From Scedosporium boydii (lineage: Eukaryota > Ascomycota > Sordariomycetes > Microascales > Microascaceae), in NCBI GenBank assembly GCA_002221725.1, contig NJFT01000036.1, forward strand, positions 179,489 through 243,488: a stretch of 64,000 nucleotides of DNA, in the 5' to 3' direction. The notes under the pieces are model-generated. The model was not told where the DNA came from. It was given only the letters and a program-made list of their open reading frames with translations, and ran no database searches. Shown here in pieces: positions 49,789-61,419 of the stretch (its first letter is position 1; each line of letters begins with the position of its first letter). Made by a program: the position numbers and the translations under genes.

Positions 49789-50685
49789 ATGCATTGCCTG
49801 CAGGTCCTGGAAGCTCGGGGTAAGTCGTCTGAACCCCGTGGGTGGTTAAGCGACTATGTCTCATATTTGGTAACTATCGGGATGACTCGATCCGTCATCG
49901 ATAAGTTCAATCGCGGCTACAACCCAGCAACCAAGCCGGGGCGACCTCTCCTTCTCTATGCGACCTGCACTCTGGCTCCGGATTACGCCATTGGGGATCT
50001 CGAAAGAGATACAATCGATCCAGTCATGGTGGAAGAACTCCTCAAGAGAAAGTGCGACCCAAATCAGTCTTTTGAATCCTTCGGCGCACACGAGATCCGT
50101 GATTGTGGGACAAGGACTGTCTGGGAAGCCGTCCTCTTCCAGATTCGTGCGCGGTTTAGCGGCGATCGGCCAAACACCAAAGACGCTCGACGTTATATGT
50201 TCGATTCGGAGCAAAACAAAGAAGCTATGCACGACCTGAGACTACGATGGTTAAAGACAATCAAGCTCTTCCTTGAGTATGGAGCAGATCCAGCTCAGTT
50301 CGTCATCGACTACAGTTACTGTGGGCCACGGGGTCGGAAAAGACGTTATCCAAATGCGAGGGTATCTGCACTCTTGGTCTTCAACAGGGCTCTTGAAGAC
50401 TTCGATGATCTACTGGTAGAGTCAATACGAAATCTTATGATTTCTAAAGGGGCCACCGAAGTGGATGAAGAGATCACGATCCTCGATCCGATCTCAGATC
50501 CGGAATCCGTAATAAGACCTGACAGCACCCAGGGAGAGGTTGTGAATCACAAGAGCAGTTTGCGGAATCTGCCTATTATCGGAAAACCCTTCGCGTTCCG
50601 ACGGGCGGAGAGGAATAAAGATCCGGCAAGCAGAAAAGGGACTTCATCAAGAGCTAGAGTCGGCATTTTTGGCGCCGCAAAGTAG
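49789..50685 (+). CDS. ankyrin-type tail protein, probably partial STAND gene
   Basis: 298 residues from the ATG at 49789 (the frame opens further upstream at 49735 but without ATG). It resembles the degenerate C-terminal ankyrin region of large fungal NACHT proteins: GRPLLLYATCTLAP, MVEELLKRKCDPNQSF, then TIKLFLEYGADPAQFV. The basic tail is without domain. No N-terminal effector or NTPase region is found upstream. Inference: a free-standing fragment left by loss or rearrangement of a larger gene, or a short family member. Single exon; no stop or shift seen. Confidence 0.55.
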   Translation: MHCLQVLEARGKSSEPRGWLSDYVSYLVTIGMTRSVIDKFNRGYNPATKPGRPLLLYATCTLAPDYAIGDLERDTIDPVMVEELLKRKCDPNQSFESFGAHEIRDCGTRTVWEAVLFQIRARFSGDRPNTKDARRYMFDSEQNKEAMHDLRLRWLKTIKLFLEYGADPAQFVIDYSYCGPRGRKRRYPNARVSALLVFNRALEDFDDLLVESIRNLMISKGATEVDEEITILDPISDPESVIRPDSTQGEVVNHKSSLRNLPIIGKPFAFRRAERNKDPASRKGTSSRARVGIFGAAK

Positions 50686-51666
50686 GGCGAAAGGACTAAA
50701 AACCGATGGCCCTCTGCCGGTTTGGGATTATCCGGTGGTTGTAGTGTAGGAAACAGATGCGGATCATCTCAAAGCAGATTGTAACTACCTTGAAGCAGAA
50801 AAGGACATGGATCGACATATAATGGTAGTTCTGGATTGAACTAATTGCAAAGGTCTATGGAAGTAGAACGCCCTTCGCTCTCCTTCCCACGCAGTGAAGT
50901 CAGTAGGGTAGAGATGGGGACAATCGTAACCATGGCATTGCCGGACCAGTCAAAGTAAACGGGTCTCCAACATGACCAGAGGTGGAAAAGGAAGAATGGC
51001 CGATGAGATAAGTGCATCCTTTACCTTAGGATCAAGTATAGGTTCCGAGAAAGAGGTCATGAAGCCTATTCCAGTTTGCGGGATATGAAAGTCCAAGTCC
51101 CTCAACTCTAGTCCTTATGGGTGAATCGGGTAAGACGGACCATCAATCACTTCCAAATTAGTTTGTAGATTTCTCAGTCCTAGGGACAACATATTTTTTT
51201 CCTACTAGACACCCTTCCCCGCCCAGCCGATGCGAAACCTTTGTGTACACTGTCGCATCATAATTTGGATTCTTTCTAGAGTTGTATCTATGCATCAACT
51301 AGTACGTAGGAGAGAAGAGCGACCTATCCAGGTGAGTGGGGTGATCACTGAGCCGAGGTCGAAGAATTTGCAGACTCCGTGCCTAGAACCTACGAGTGCA
51401 TTTCTTGGGCTACAGCGGACTTTTGCCACCGCGATTTTACAGGCTCCCCATATTGACCAACACAAACTACGCGACCGGTCTCCGAGGAGCCTTGATACTG
51501 TTGTGTCGATGATACCGACTCCAGCCCCTGCTAGCTTGCATGCGGACATACCGTCACTGCATGTATGCGTACTACATTTCTAGGCATTGGTACATATTCT
51601 AGTCTGAGAGGCTTGACGGCCCTGCCAAACAAAATGCAAGCTTCCGGGCGTATAAGGTTTATGGCC
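50686..51666. other. intergenic, nothing recognised
   Basis: Almost 1 kb between two 3' ends (the ankyrin tail gene on plus and the Clr5 gene on minus). Short open frames only. Confidence 0.4.
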
Positions 51667-53533
51667 TCACCCAATGTCGGTCGTGTCCCAGCGGATAGCG
51701 GGTTGAAGATAAGAGTCAAGCTCCAAGCTCTCGCCATTGTCGCACATGCGCTGCAGTGACAGAGATTCACTCGTACTCTCAGAGTTCGACGCTGGCCTCC
51801 AATCCCGGAGGGTTTCAGGGGTCTCTCCATCGAGGATTCCTTCCTCCACAGACTCAGGTGGGTTTATGCTTTTGTGAACATTTCGCAATTGACGCTGTAC
51901 GAAAGCTTCATATGCTTTCCTTAGTTTCAAATGTAAATCCTCCTCCTGGGGATGCGTTAGGGGCATCACGAGAGCAATGACTTCAGATATAAACTGGTCT
52001 ACCTGGCTGATTAAGAAGCTACCTGCCTCCTTCATTTCAAGCGGAGGCTGGAAATCTGTACCCCGGATAAAATAAGTCAGTCTCTAGCTGTACAACGACG
52101 CACTCCACTCTTACCTGGTTCGGGTATGTCCCTGTCGTCTGGGAAAAGAACCTTCCAGAGCTGCTCCCAAGTGTTCACTTTGGAATCGGCTCGGCGTGAC
52201 TTCAGTGTGGTCTCGATCCCGGGGGTTATTCCGTACTCTGGACCCGGAAGTGGCCAATTCATCCCCCAGGAACACGGCTGAAGGGCCCGCTGATGTTGAA
52301 ACAACTGATCTGCGCTGGAGAACTGCTCTCCACACCTCGGACAAAGAGGCCTCCTCTTATGAGAAGTAATTACATGCCGCCTGAAAAATCAGAAAACGTT
52401 TAGAAAGAGGAGAACGAAGAAGTTGGCTTACTTGAGCTCTGCAAGATTGGGGAAAGACATCAGTGCACATGTTCTATTCGTCCGCACATTGAACGCCACG
52501 GGGTTGCGTTTGCGATATGGACATGAGAATTTGATGCCTTTTTGTTGTTTGATATGGTGGCCGTCTGCGCGTGCCCCACGGTTATTCGTATCATTCGTCT
52601 TATCGAGAGTCCGTTTCCTTGTCAGTCCTTTTGATTCCCAGTGATCTACCTGAGTCACATTCGGAGAGTTGATGGCGACGCGTCCATGGCTGCCGGATGC
52701 TTGGCAGTCCGTAGACTTTGAAATTCCCAAACTTTTAGCCTCGCGTCTAGCCCCATCTTCAGAATTCAGATCCCGGTCAGCAGGCTCTTGTACAATCTCA
52801 CGGCTTTCTTTACAAGGGCCGGCGAAAGCTGGTGAAAATGACCTCACGGAACCGTCGGTCGAAGGAGTTCCGGCTCTCCCAGCTGGATAATCATGGTCCT
52901 CGTCTTCGGAAGCACAATCCGACATTTCATCCTGCTCCTGAACACCAATTTTCGGTTTATCTCGAGGCCAGTATTTGAGGTGATTTAGAGTATCGGCTGG
53001 AGTCGCGACGTAAAAATACGTTAGCATAGATCTAGTATGTCCCGTTGTTCCTTCAGCACCGAAAAATCATACCCTCGGAAGCATGGTTTTCCACTTGACT
53101 TGAATCAGGTTTTCCTTCCTGCCTTTTAATCCACCTCTCAATTTTGCGTAGTGGAACAGTTTGGCCCCGGAGCTGAAATATTATGTCCTTCCGTCTTTCT
53201 TCTTTCCAGATTCGCGCTATAACGCGCATATCTGCCTCGGTGATGTTCTTTCGAAAGTCCCATAGTTGCAGCTGTCGCTTGTATTGCCGTTTACTAAACC
53301 GGTTGAATGGTTTGTTTTGTCAGTCCATGATGCTGCTAGTCCGCGGAGGTGATGTTGACAATGTCCATTACATACGTCCCTTCGAACCTAAACTGTTCCA
53401 ACATCTGTTTCTGCACCTCCGCCAACGGCAGGTTTTGCTGGACATAGAGATCTCTGATTATATGCTTGTGGCATTCCCAGTCGCTTGATCTTAGGTCGAA
53501 GTCTGCAAAATCACCCTCGGTAGCAGGCTCCAT
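51667..53533 (-). CDS. Clr5-domain C2H2 zinc-finger protein
   Basis: Likely nuclear DNA- or chromatin-associated protein. Exons 53533-53376, 53293-53073, 52996-52432, 52380-52115, 52055-51667 (1,599 bases, 532 residues, whole frame). Residues 17-75 form a Clr5 domain: DWECHKHIIRDLYVQQNLPL, then after the first intron KRQYKRQLQLWDFRKNI. The middle is a long acidic and polar linker. Residues about 282-345 are the atypical fungal zinc-finger pair: FSCPYRKRNP, RTCALMSF, LAELKRHVITSH, then LCPRCGEQFSSADQLFQHQR. The following WEQLWKVLFPDDRDIP block is typical of such proteins. Introns of 51-82 bases have good donors; the second has TGCTAAC. The start could also be the in-frame ATG at 53692, but MEPATEGDF fits the family. 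The Clr5 name comes from a fission-yeast silencing factor; the role here is not established. Confidence 0.85.
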
Positions 53534-55974
53534 GATGTGATCGGGTAGGAGGACACTTAGGTTGCCTCTATTGGGATGTGAGCGAAAATTGGGAGGTGAC
53601 CGGTCACACCATTCGGGGATCGTCTTAAAGTCCACAACGACTAGGCTGAGGCGGACCAAAACCCAGCGCCACAGGAGCAGCTGTTTATGCACCTTCGATA
53701 TTATTGCAGATCATGGCTGAAATCTCATTGGCCAAGCATGCGCCCTTTCTCAAGCAAAGCTCCATGAACAAAAGTACAATCTGCCTCGGACATAAATTGG
53801 GCTACATGCCTCAGCAAATTGCGGCTTAAACTTGCACTCAACACTCGACAACAACTATTTCCGAGCCTCAAATGCTGGGCATGGTTCAACCATCTCTGCC
53901 CTTAATACCATCGACATCGACGTCTGGACCAACCCGGCATCCGGCATTTTCCCCTCGTTTTAATACTCATTCCCCCCCCCCCCCCTCACCCCTTCCTTCC
54001 ATCTCCCCCAAAGACAAACTGCCACAAATGTGCCCTTCACGGACCATCCCGTTCAGTCACGTGTATCCCACGTGACCAAACACCACGATCACTTGCAGCC
54101 TCGCCTGCTCGACATTGATTTTTCGTTCCGGTCTGCGTGAAACGGCGAGTTGGCAAGAACTTGAAAATGTTCGAAAGCGTGGGCATCGTGCCTACCCTGA
54201 CATGTCCTCCTGGTACTTGAACCCCTCCTTGACACGTCAGTTGCACCCACCACGCGCGTCGGTGGTGTTCTGCAACGCCTGCTATTCGTCCGCGCGAGAC
54301 TGGCCTGCAGCCTGGCCTACCCGACACCCAAAGCGGCATTCCTTTCCCTGCTCCCCCGTCGATCCGACGCAGAGACGGAAAGCGAATACGAGTCGGCTAA
54401 TGCACCCTCGGTTGGTGTCTCTCATCCGAGCCTGCCTGCGGGGCCGAGTGGTTGCACCTGCACGAGGGCGAGGCCTGCATGAGGGTGTTCGTTATTAACC
54501 ACTCTTCTGTCCTCTGCATGGACGCCTCTCAGAACTTCTGGAAGTGATAATTCCACTTCGCTGAGCTCACGCTTCCGCCTTCTGCACCATGCAGTCCATA
54601 TCACATCGAGGCGAGCGAAAGGAAGACACTCTTGGCGTGCTTTTGCACCGTTATTGGTCGATTTCATGGCATTGAGTCTTCTCGAGTCCCCCCGTACCCC
54701 GCGATGGTTATATGGCGCCGATGTGCCTTTCGTGGAGGTGAATTTCCCCAAACCACTTTCTGAGCGAGCAAAATTGCAGAGGACACCAGCGCGGGCGGAT
54801 TTGAGGCCCCGAAGACCTTTGCTGATCCTCCACCTCCGAGAACATTGTTTCGAAACTGGCACCGTTCAATGCTTTTAACCTAGCGTCCAGCGTCATACAT
54901 GCCCGATGGATGGAGGGAGGTGCATGCTGACACCGGAGATTGACGAGAACCATGAGACGAATCGATTCCCTGCTCGTGATGGACTCAACGACCGAGAACC
55001 GGCTGTTCGCGAACGAGTTTGAACTTTTTTTTGGTAGCTTCCACCCAACAGTTCGGATTCGTTGTGAAACGGAAAAACGCAAAGAACCGACCTTGCATAT
55101 AGACGGCAGCTTCCATTGGTCACAACTCCTTTTCCAACGTCGCGTCATGAATTGGTCCATGACCATGGGTCTGGTTACTGGACTGTGTCTTCAGCCTGAC
55201 CTCGCGAGGGAGAAGAAACTCCTGGCCTACAATCCGCTGTCGGACTTCACCATCGTAACGGCTAGGGAGAATTAGAAATACGCCTGCTGCTCTGGTCACC
55301 ATTTTGCCGTATCCCCCGCGTTGCCTCAACCTCGACTGCGACTCAATCTAACAACTCACCAGACACGGCCTCCACCGTCTACAAGCGTGGGCGCTGCCAC
55401 ACATCCGGAAGCTTCAACAATGTCCCGAGCCACTGAGCCACACCCTAGGTCCCTAATCTCGGAAGCATCGCAACTGCTATGAACTGGACTTAGCGGTGCT
55501 CCTGGGAGATTTGGCAGCGACGGAGAAGTACTTTGTAACTCTAAACTCCGCCACGTGGAGTCCCTGCTATTAGGATCGGTGATACGCTGGGCGTCGTTGC
55601 CCATGGTCCAAGTCACTTTCGGTTGCAAATTCCGCGTGCATAGGACTACAGGGAGACATGGAAACATGTTCCCCGCTAGGTGGTGCACTGGAGCAGGGCG
55701 TTTTCGACCTTCTGGAGGTCATACATCTGCCATCCTTGAAAAGTGATCATTTGCTCCACCTACAATATAAATTTTGGGAGTCTACGACGCCATTCAAATC
55801 GATTCAACTCGATACAGACGATTTTCTTCGGCGAATTACCGGCCTCTCCTTTGTGCACTAGTTGCAGGGATAGCCATTTCCTCTTTGCTCGGCGGATTCG
55901 TGTCTCCCTACAACGAGTTTCGCAACAATTGATTCCCTCTACCACTCCTCGACTCGAGAAAGAAGATTGCAGCC
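53534..55974. other. 2.4 kb without a supported gene
   Basis: Normal GC, with a 14-base C run at 53972-53985. Overlapping open frames of 60-150 codons occur on both strands (for example 54422-54862 and 54708-55166), but none has a domain or coherent introns. Confidence 0.4.
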
Positions 55975-56327
55975 ATGTCCACATCAAGCAACCGCGCCGT
56001 TAAAGATGGGTATGAACTAACTATTCGAACCGTTTCCATGTGGAAATGTCGGCAGGCTGATGTGACCTCCGCAGCGACCAACCGGCCAAACCGCCGACTC
56101 GATCCACTGAGAACCCTCCGACCGACGACGCGACCGACGGCGGTACTCTGGCGGCGGACCGCCTCCGTTATTACTTTGTCAATTACAGCGCAGGCACTCC
56201 GTCGTCCCGCGCTCAAGAGCCGCGGGCATGGCCCGCTGCTGACCTTGCCGAGCTCGAGGCTGCCATGGCCGCGTTGAGTGATGTTGCCGACGCCCCGGCC
56301 GGCGGCCCTGCCAACCCGGAAGTCTAG
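55975..56327 (+). CDS. small two-exon hypothetical protein (95 residues)
   Basis: Exons 55975-56009 and 56075-56327 with a 65-base intron (GTATGA donor, early ACTAAC branch-like site, CTCCGCAG acceptor) total 288 bases, a whole frame. The protein starts MSTSSNRAVKDG, then has a Pro/Thr/Asp-rich stretch, a central LAADRLRYYFVNYSAG and a C-terminal Ala-rich helix (LAELEAAMAALSDVADAP). Third positions are G/C-rich, as in real genes. No family is recognised. The adjoining open frames on the other strand have less natural composition. Confidence 0.5.
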
Positions 56328-57309
56328 CCCCCAATGGGCCCTGATGCGGTCGAGGGAAGGACAGGATGGGGCCGGGGGATTTCGTTTCAGGACAGTCAGG
56401 GGTAACCCAGGTCGTGGACTGAATGAATTGAAGCCTATTATTATGCCCATTCGACATTAATCATTCTGAAGACTCACCCTTCGTCGCTCAAGCCTTCAGA
56501 GATGACATTAGAGGCCGGTTTGGCGCTTGGAGCTTGATCTACACATGACCGCGTAATGTCTGCCTGAGAATCCAGCCGCCAGTCGTAATCTTGACACTGG
56601 ATTGGCGTCTCTAGCGCTCCGATCCCCTATGAGGCCAGTCAATGTGGAGTTAGACCCCCAATGCCGCCGCCCAGAAAGCCCTTTGATGCCAGTTGCCCCT
56701 GTGAGGTCGCCCCTGCCATGCACCACCATTGACGAATAGTCATCGTTTTCGCCCCTGTAATGGCACACTAATGTCGTGCTCGAAAGCATCACGGGCTGCA
56801 ACGTGTGTCGTGAAGAGCATTAATGACCTCGGCGCAGCCCAGAAGTGGTCAGGATCAAACTTCAGGCAGGGCCAGTGAGATCGTATGGACTGCATGCATT
56901 AAATTAATTCTGTATATCGTCCTTTTGGTTTTTTTTCCTTCTCTTTTCTCTTTTCATTTCTTCTTCTTTTTCCCACGTCGCTGCCTAACCGCCCGAATGA
57001 GACCTAGAACACGCGGCACCCAGATTCCAGACTGCTGCCCTGATATACCAATTTCCCCGATAATTATTAGTTGCTCTTTATAGTCATATGATATATAAAT
57101 TATGCATGTCATCCTGGATCATCATGTTTGGTGTTTGTGGACGATGACGTTTCGCTGCTGCATCTATTGATCTCTCTCAAAGCCCCCATCATCTACTAAC
57201 CTAACCAAAGCCTCATCATGATGTCAGCTCCGGAGCCCGTAAGAGATACGCCGGGATTTAAGGGACAGAATGATTATTATTGGGGACCAACCCGAAGTCG
57301 GCTTCACAA
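56328..57309. other. intergenic, pyrimidine-rich tract
   Basis: No gene recognised. A long T/C-rich tract at about 56925-56975 probably belongs to the promoter of the gene starting at 57310. Confidence 0.4.
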
Positions 57310-58787
57310 ATGGACAAATCAAGAGACTTGTCGAGCATCTCCGCGAAATTGCCTAGGATCGACGCGACTCATTACGAGACGTTTGTTCGCGCGATGAAGA
57401 ACTCGCTGGCAACTGAGTCGGCTCTCGAGACATTTGCGCAGATTATTGACGGCCTGTCCTTCAGTGATGTAGCATGGAATCAGAGGTGCCATCGCCTTGA
57501 TCCTGATCATCCTCTTGACGAGCACGAAGAGCTCTGTCCCGGATGTATCGAAACGGCTCATGAACTGCAGGGAGAGTTCGATCTTTCGACTCTGAAATCC
57601 AATCCCAAGGTGAGCATTACACACATAATTATATTTATATTCCTTCCTCTTCCTCTGTTTCTGCTTCGTTTATGTTTTATTTTTATTTTTATTTTTATTT
57701 TTATTTTTATTTTTATTTTTATTTTTATTTTTATTTTTATTTTTATTTTTATTTTTATTTTTATTTTTATTTTTATTTTTATTTTTATTTTTATTTTTAT
57801 TTTTCCATTTTCATCTCTTCTTTCGTGTAAACTAAATCGTGGGGCAGCTTGTCAAAGCATATTGACAGACACCGGAGGGCTCCAAAGGTTTTAACGTTCG
57901 TCTCATCGAGCTTGTCGCAGTGGGGATCCATCAACTTGGGGCCCATGTGTTTAAAATGGGCTTTAAGCTCCACCAAGGCGATGCTGACTCTGTAGTGAAC
58001 TGGACAGATGGTACACCCGGTGTGAAACCACCACCAACTCTTTTCCGGCACCCCGAATACGTCGACGATTATATCTACCCCGAGGGAGCGGCCGATATGG
58101 TTGGATATTGATTGGACTGAGGACCGCATTCTGGGGGGAGTCATCGTGTTCGACCACAGAGCTGAAGCAGCTGGAGAGATTCTGAACGTCTACATCCATT
58201 CCTCTCGCAAACGCGTTACCAATCGTGTCTTTCAGCTCTGGGATGACCAACAGCAGGCTCTACGCGATTTCCTACTCGCGCCGATACCTCCAGAGTCCTG
58301 CCCGTTACCAATTCGGTCAGATCCTAGCAATTCTGTACGCGCAGATGCCCCTCTGGTTGTCTGGTATTTCAGCCTCTACAGGGATATATGGGAGAGAAAA
58401 CCAGTCTCACTGAAGAACATGCGGGCAGTAGTAGGGAGGCCAAGGGAAGAAGTGGACTATCCCATTGGCCGGGTCATACTCGATCAGATCAACAATTCCA
58501 AAATTCCATTCGTGAAATCTGACGAGGAAAGAACGGCGGATGAATCGCCCCGTGGACGCCAAGGCTTCGATGTGATCTTCCCTTCCGGCTTACCGGACTC
58601 AAGCGTGCTTGACGCATTGTTAACGGGGGTCGGATTTCCATGGCAGCGTGGAGAAGCGTTTGAGTCAAGCGATGAGGATGATACTTTACAAGAAGAAGAT
58701 AACATCAGGTCAAGCGACAATACAGAGCCTCGTCATTGCAGTCGCCAAACTTCTACATACTCTATGGCAACTCGTGAAATTCTCTAA
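57310..58787 (+). pseudogene. unrecognised fungal protein gene with 4-base duplication
   Basis: Exon 1 57310-57609 opens MDKSRDLSSISAKLPRIDAT and includes HEELCPGC. A long intron from 57610 (GTGAGC) holds the TTTTTA repeat and ends at 57847 or 57868. With the first acceptor the next exon reads LVKAY then TGA; with the second (TTGACAG) it starts TPEGSKGFNVRLIELVAVG with no stop, so the second may be used. The frame runs GIHQLGAHVFKMGFKLHQ to GAADMVGY, then stops at 58109. ATTG is duplicated at 58107-58114; without one copy the next frame follows directly (TEDRILGGVIVFDHRAEAAG) and continues to 58787 with an acidic end. So the gene is frameshifted by one small duplication, or this is an assembly error. 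Family not recognised; no function proposed. Confidence 0.6.
57675..57804. repeat. (TTTTTA)n hexanucleotide microsatellite
   Basis: About 21 nearly perfect copies of a 6-base T-rich unit, sitting wholly in the first intron of the gene at 57310. It makes that intron about 240-260 bases, four to five times the local norm. Confidence 0.92.
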
Positions 58788-59459
58788 AGACCATTACAGT
58801 CATCAGAGACTTTCCTCTCTCTTTGCGGCCCATCCAACGAATTTGGAACGTAGGCTTGAGCACCACGTTTCCCGACGTAGTTCTCGAACTTGACCTTCGT
58901 TGGGGGTATATATTTATTTACCAGTACTTCAGATTTCTCTTCCCCCTTCGTTAGGGATACCGTACCCCTGCCGGAAGAGTTGAAAGCGATGCCAATGGAG
59001 CAAATTGACGTCTAGTCCGTCTGGATCCGCGCCACGAACATTACATTAGGCTCTCTTTTTCGAGACGAGATCGTCATCAAGAGGCGCAAGCTGCGGACCG
59101 TGTCCTTTGGACCGAGCGTAGAATATATTCTTCAGGGCTTCCAACAGCCGGCGATGCCAAGTTAGCTTTCAGACAAGAAACGGATATACATGTTAACTGG
59201 AATTCGAGTTGCTTCTGGTCTTGAATTCCAGAGAGAGATCAAGCAGGTAACCAATTTGTGTTTCCTCTGTGGTCTTGGGAAGCAGGCACAGACCGAGGAA
59301 TGGATTGCCGAACATGGGAATCCTGATAGAGAGGTGTTTGCAGGAGGTGCGGTATGGGCACATCAAATGCGAGCTATCCGACTCGATCGATCTGGAAGGG
59401 TGAGCGTAGGCCGTCAATACTCGAGTTCTCGATGGGAACGATGGACGAACTCATAACTA
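58788..59459 (+). pseudogene. unrecognised gene relic with two in-frame TAG codons
   Basis: A coherent reading runs IRDFPLSLRPIQRIWNVGLS, then TTFPDVVLELDLRWG. A 49-base intron (GTATAT to CTTCGTTAG, 58906-58954) then splices in phase to DTVPLPEELKAMPMEQIDV, TAG (59013-59015), SVWIRATNITLGSLF to LQGFQQPAMPS, TAG (59163-59165), then LTGIRVASGLEFQ to about 59459. Both the splice phase and the continued protein-like sequence between stops indicate a recently disabled gene. It begins directly after the previous damaged gene and might be its 3' continuation. Family not recognised. Confidence 0.45.
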
Positions 59460-60154
59460 TTCGTTAATTTATTCTCTAAAAATATAAACTGGCTTGGCCC
59501 CTGTCGAAACCCTTGCCATCCATGTCGTACGTTCAAGTGAGATGTCTAGAACTCGTTGAGACATTAGGCGATGCCATAGCAGCTGAAAAAGTTCTGAGAA
59601 AGGGGTTGTTAACTTTCGACTGGCCGGGTTTTCCCTCATCTATATCAGAGATTTCAAACTTTGGAATAGTCAAATAGAAGGAGGAATAGGACGGTGAATT
59701 TCCGTTCCTTCCTTCGCAAATAGGGCACTGGAGCTATATTGAAACTTCAAAGTCAAATGGCAATGATTCACAGCCCATGAATAACTGGAACTGGAGCAAC
59801 AAGGTGGTGGGTGCCCTTTCCTCCAGCAAGCGCTGGCAGGATTTCTTTTCTGTGTGAAACATATAAAACCTTGACTTCACCTGTGGTTCCAAATCACGCA
59901 GCATCTTGGAAAAATTCTTTTCCCTGTTCCCATTCCTGGAATATCAATATCACGAGGAACCCAGAGCGATACCTGGGACGCATAGATCCTGTACCTGCAG
60001 TGTACAAAAAAAACTTATCCTTGGCTAGCTGTCAATAAAAGTTTGAAGGGCCTTAGGTTAGATATCGATACCTCCCCAGCCTGCTTCCTATCATTGTTCT
60101 AAGGCTCTCTAACAATCCTGGGTCAGGCTCAGGGTGCCAACTACAGATCCAAAA
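59460..60154. other. intergenic, upstream of the secreted protein gene
   Basis: About 700 bases with no supported gene; presumed promoter of the gene at 60155. Confidence 0.4.
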
Positions 60155-60904
60155 ATGCATCTTCTCTACGCCTCCCTCGCCCTCTCTATGGCCCTCATGG
60201 TGCCTATCTCAGCCACCTCCAGCGCTCAATGTGTCCGATCTACAAACGAAGCCTCAGCTGCATCCATTTCACTTTTTTCTGAAGTCTCACCCTTCGTCTC
60301 TATTCCTCGTCCTACTCCGGACTCGGCTCCATTACCAGCGAAGAACCACACGGCCGCACCCATTGCCTCCGAAGACGCCAGCCCCCGAGTAGCCGATGGA
60401 GAATTGTCCGATTTCTCTCTCCAGGCCAAACCCGTTACCAATCCCGGTTGGCCTCAGTCTGCCGACGACTTCTCATGCAAACCCGTCGAGTATTTCAGCC
60501 CCAAACGTGTCCTAGTCGACTGCGGCCACGCCCCCTTGAACCCAGACGAAGAACCCCCGGCCATCTGGCGCTTGTATACCGTCGAGTTCGCGCCGTGCGG
60601 TCTGAGCTACTCGCCCATCGGAACGGACCGCTGGGCTAGGAAATTCCTGGTCGAGGTCGCCAATCGCATCGACGCGGAGGCGATGGCCTATCGCCTCGAC
60701 CCCACGTGGGAGAGTGTCGAAGAAGGCGCCAACAACTGGGGGAACGGAATCAGGGTGAAGTTCCCACTCCGAAATCAAGATGGCAGCGACGGGCAAGAAA
60801 AGAATCTCAGTATTGAGGATGCTGTGCGTCAGGCTGTGTGCTGGGGTGGCACGATGGCTAATCCCGACTTTGTCAACTTGGGTTGCTACAAGGTCAGGAA
60901 GTAG
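60155..60904 (+). CDS. secreted hypothetical protein with six cysteines
   Basis: 249 residues from the ATG at 60155 (the frame extends upstream only to a GTG). Residues 1-24 form a signal peptide (MHLLYASLALSMALMVPISA). A Ser/Pro/Ala-rich spacer to about residue 95 follows. The C-terminal 150 residues form a Cys-containing domain: DFSCKPVEYFSPKR, VLVDCGHAPLN, EFAPCGLSYSPIGT, NNWGNGIRVKFPL, VCWGGTMANPDF and NLGCYKVRK. Six cysteines in the mature protein are consistent with three disulfides. Single exon with natural codon use. Domain not recognised; a secreted effector-like or surface protein is possible but unproven. Confidence 0.7.
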   Translation: MHLLYASLALSMALMVPISATSSAQCVRSTNEASAASISLFSEVSPFVSIPRPTPDSAPLPAKNHTAAPIASEDASPRVADGELSDFSLQAKPVTNPGWPQSADDFSCKPVEYFSPKRVLVDCGHAPLNPDEEPPAIWRLYTVEFAPCGLSYSPIGTDRWARKFLVEVANRIDAEAMAYRLDPTWESVEEGANNWGNGIRVKFPLRNQDGSDGQEKNLSIEDAVRQAVCWGGTMANPDFVNLGCYKVRK

Positions 60905-61419
60905 ATGAAATGGGATAATGGAGGGTCAAGCACAAAGGTTGCAGCGGATATTTGGGAATAGAGCGAGAATTAGATTATCCAAAACGTATCCACTTCTGAT
61001 CACAGCGGAGAGGGCTGTCAGCTCGGTTGAGCGGCTCCAAGGATAGTGGCAGTGGCTAACAACTTAGACAATTCCTCGGTGGTACTGTCCATGCATCTCA
61101 AGCCCCCTCTTAATTCCACCCTAGCGTGATATATGTGTTCGGTCTTACTTTACAAACACTCCACCTCACACTCACTCTAAACATCTTCGGGAATTTCTTC
61201 CCTGGCCAGTAAATCTCCGAATCTCGCCTTGTCAGTTCCTAGCTAGGCTCTGACGGCTCTTCGGCCCAATATAGCGCACTTTTCGTCATGTCGTTGGCTG
61301 TAAGGTCTACCCAAGCAAGCAAGTGATATGTCGAGATGGCTTGTTGTCAACATGAAGCTAGGTATCTACAACATCTTTGACTGATAGAAGCTTGAAGAGC
61401 TGGTAACATCCAGAAATAC
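60905..61419. other. intergenic between convergent genes
   Basis: About 515 bases between the secreted-protein stop and the 3' end of the next minus-strand gene. No gene seen. Confidence 0.4.

Noticed and set aside
54422..55275. Overlapping frames of 110-150 codons on both strands
   Set aside because: None shows recognisable motifs or consistent introns; kept as no supported gene.
55908..56450. 180-codon minus-strand open frame
   Set aside because: Antisense to the better supported spliced 95-residue gene; Arg/Ser/Gly-rich composition typical of a GC-rich shadow frame.
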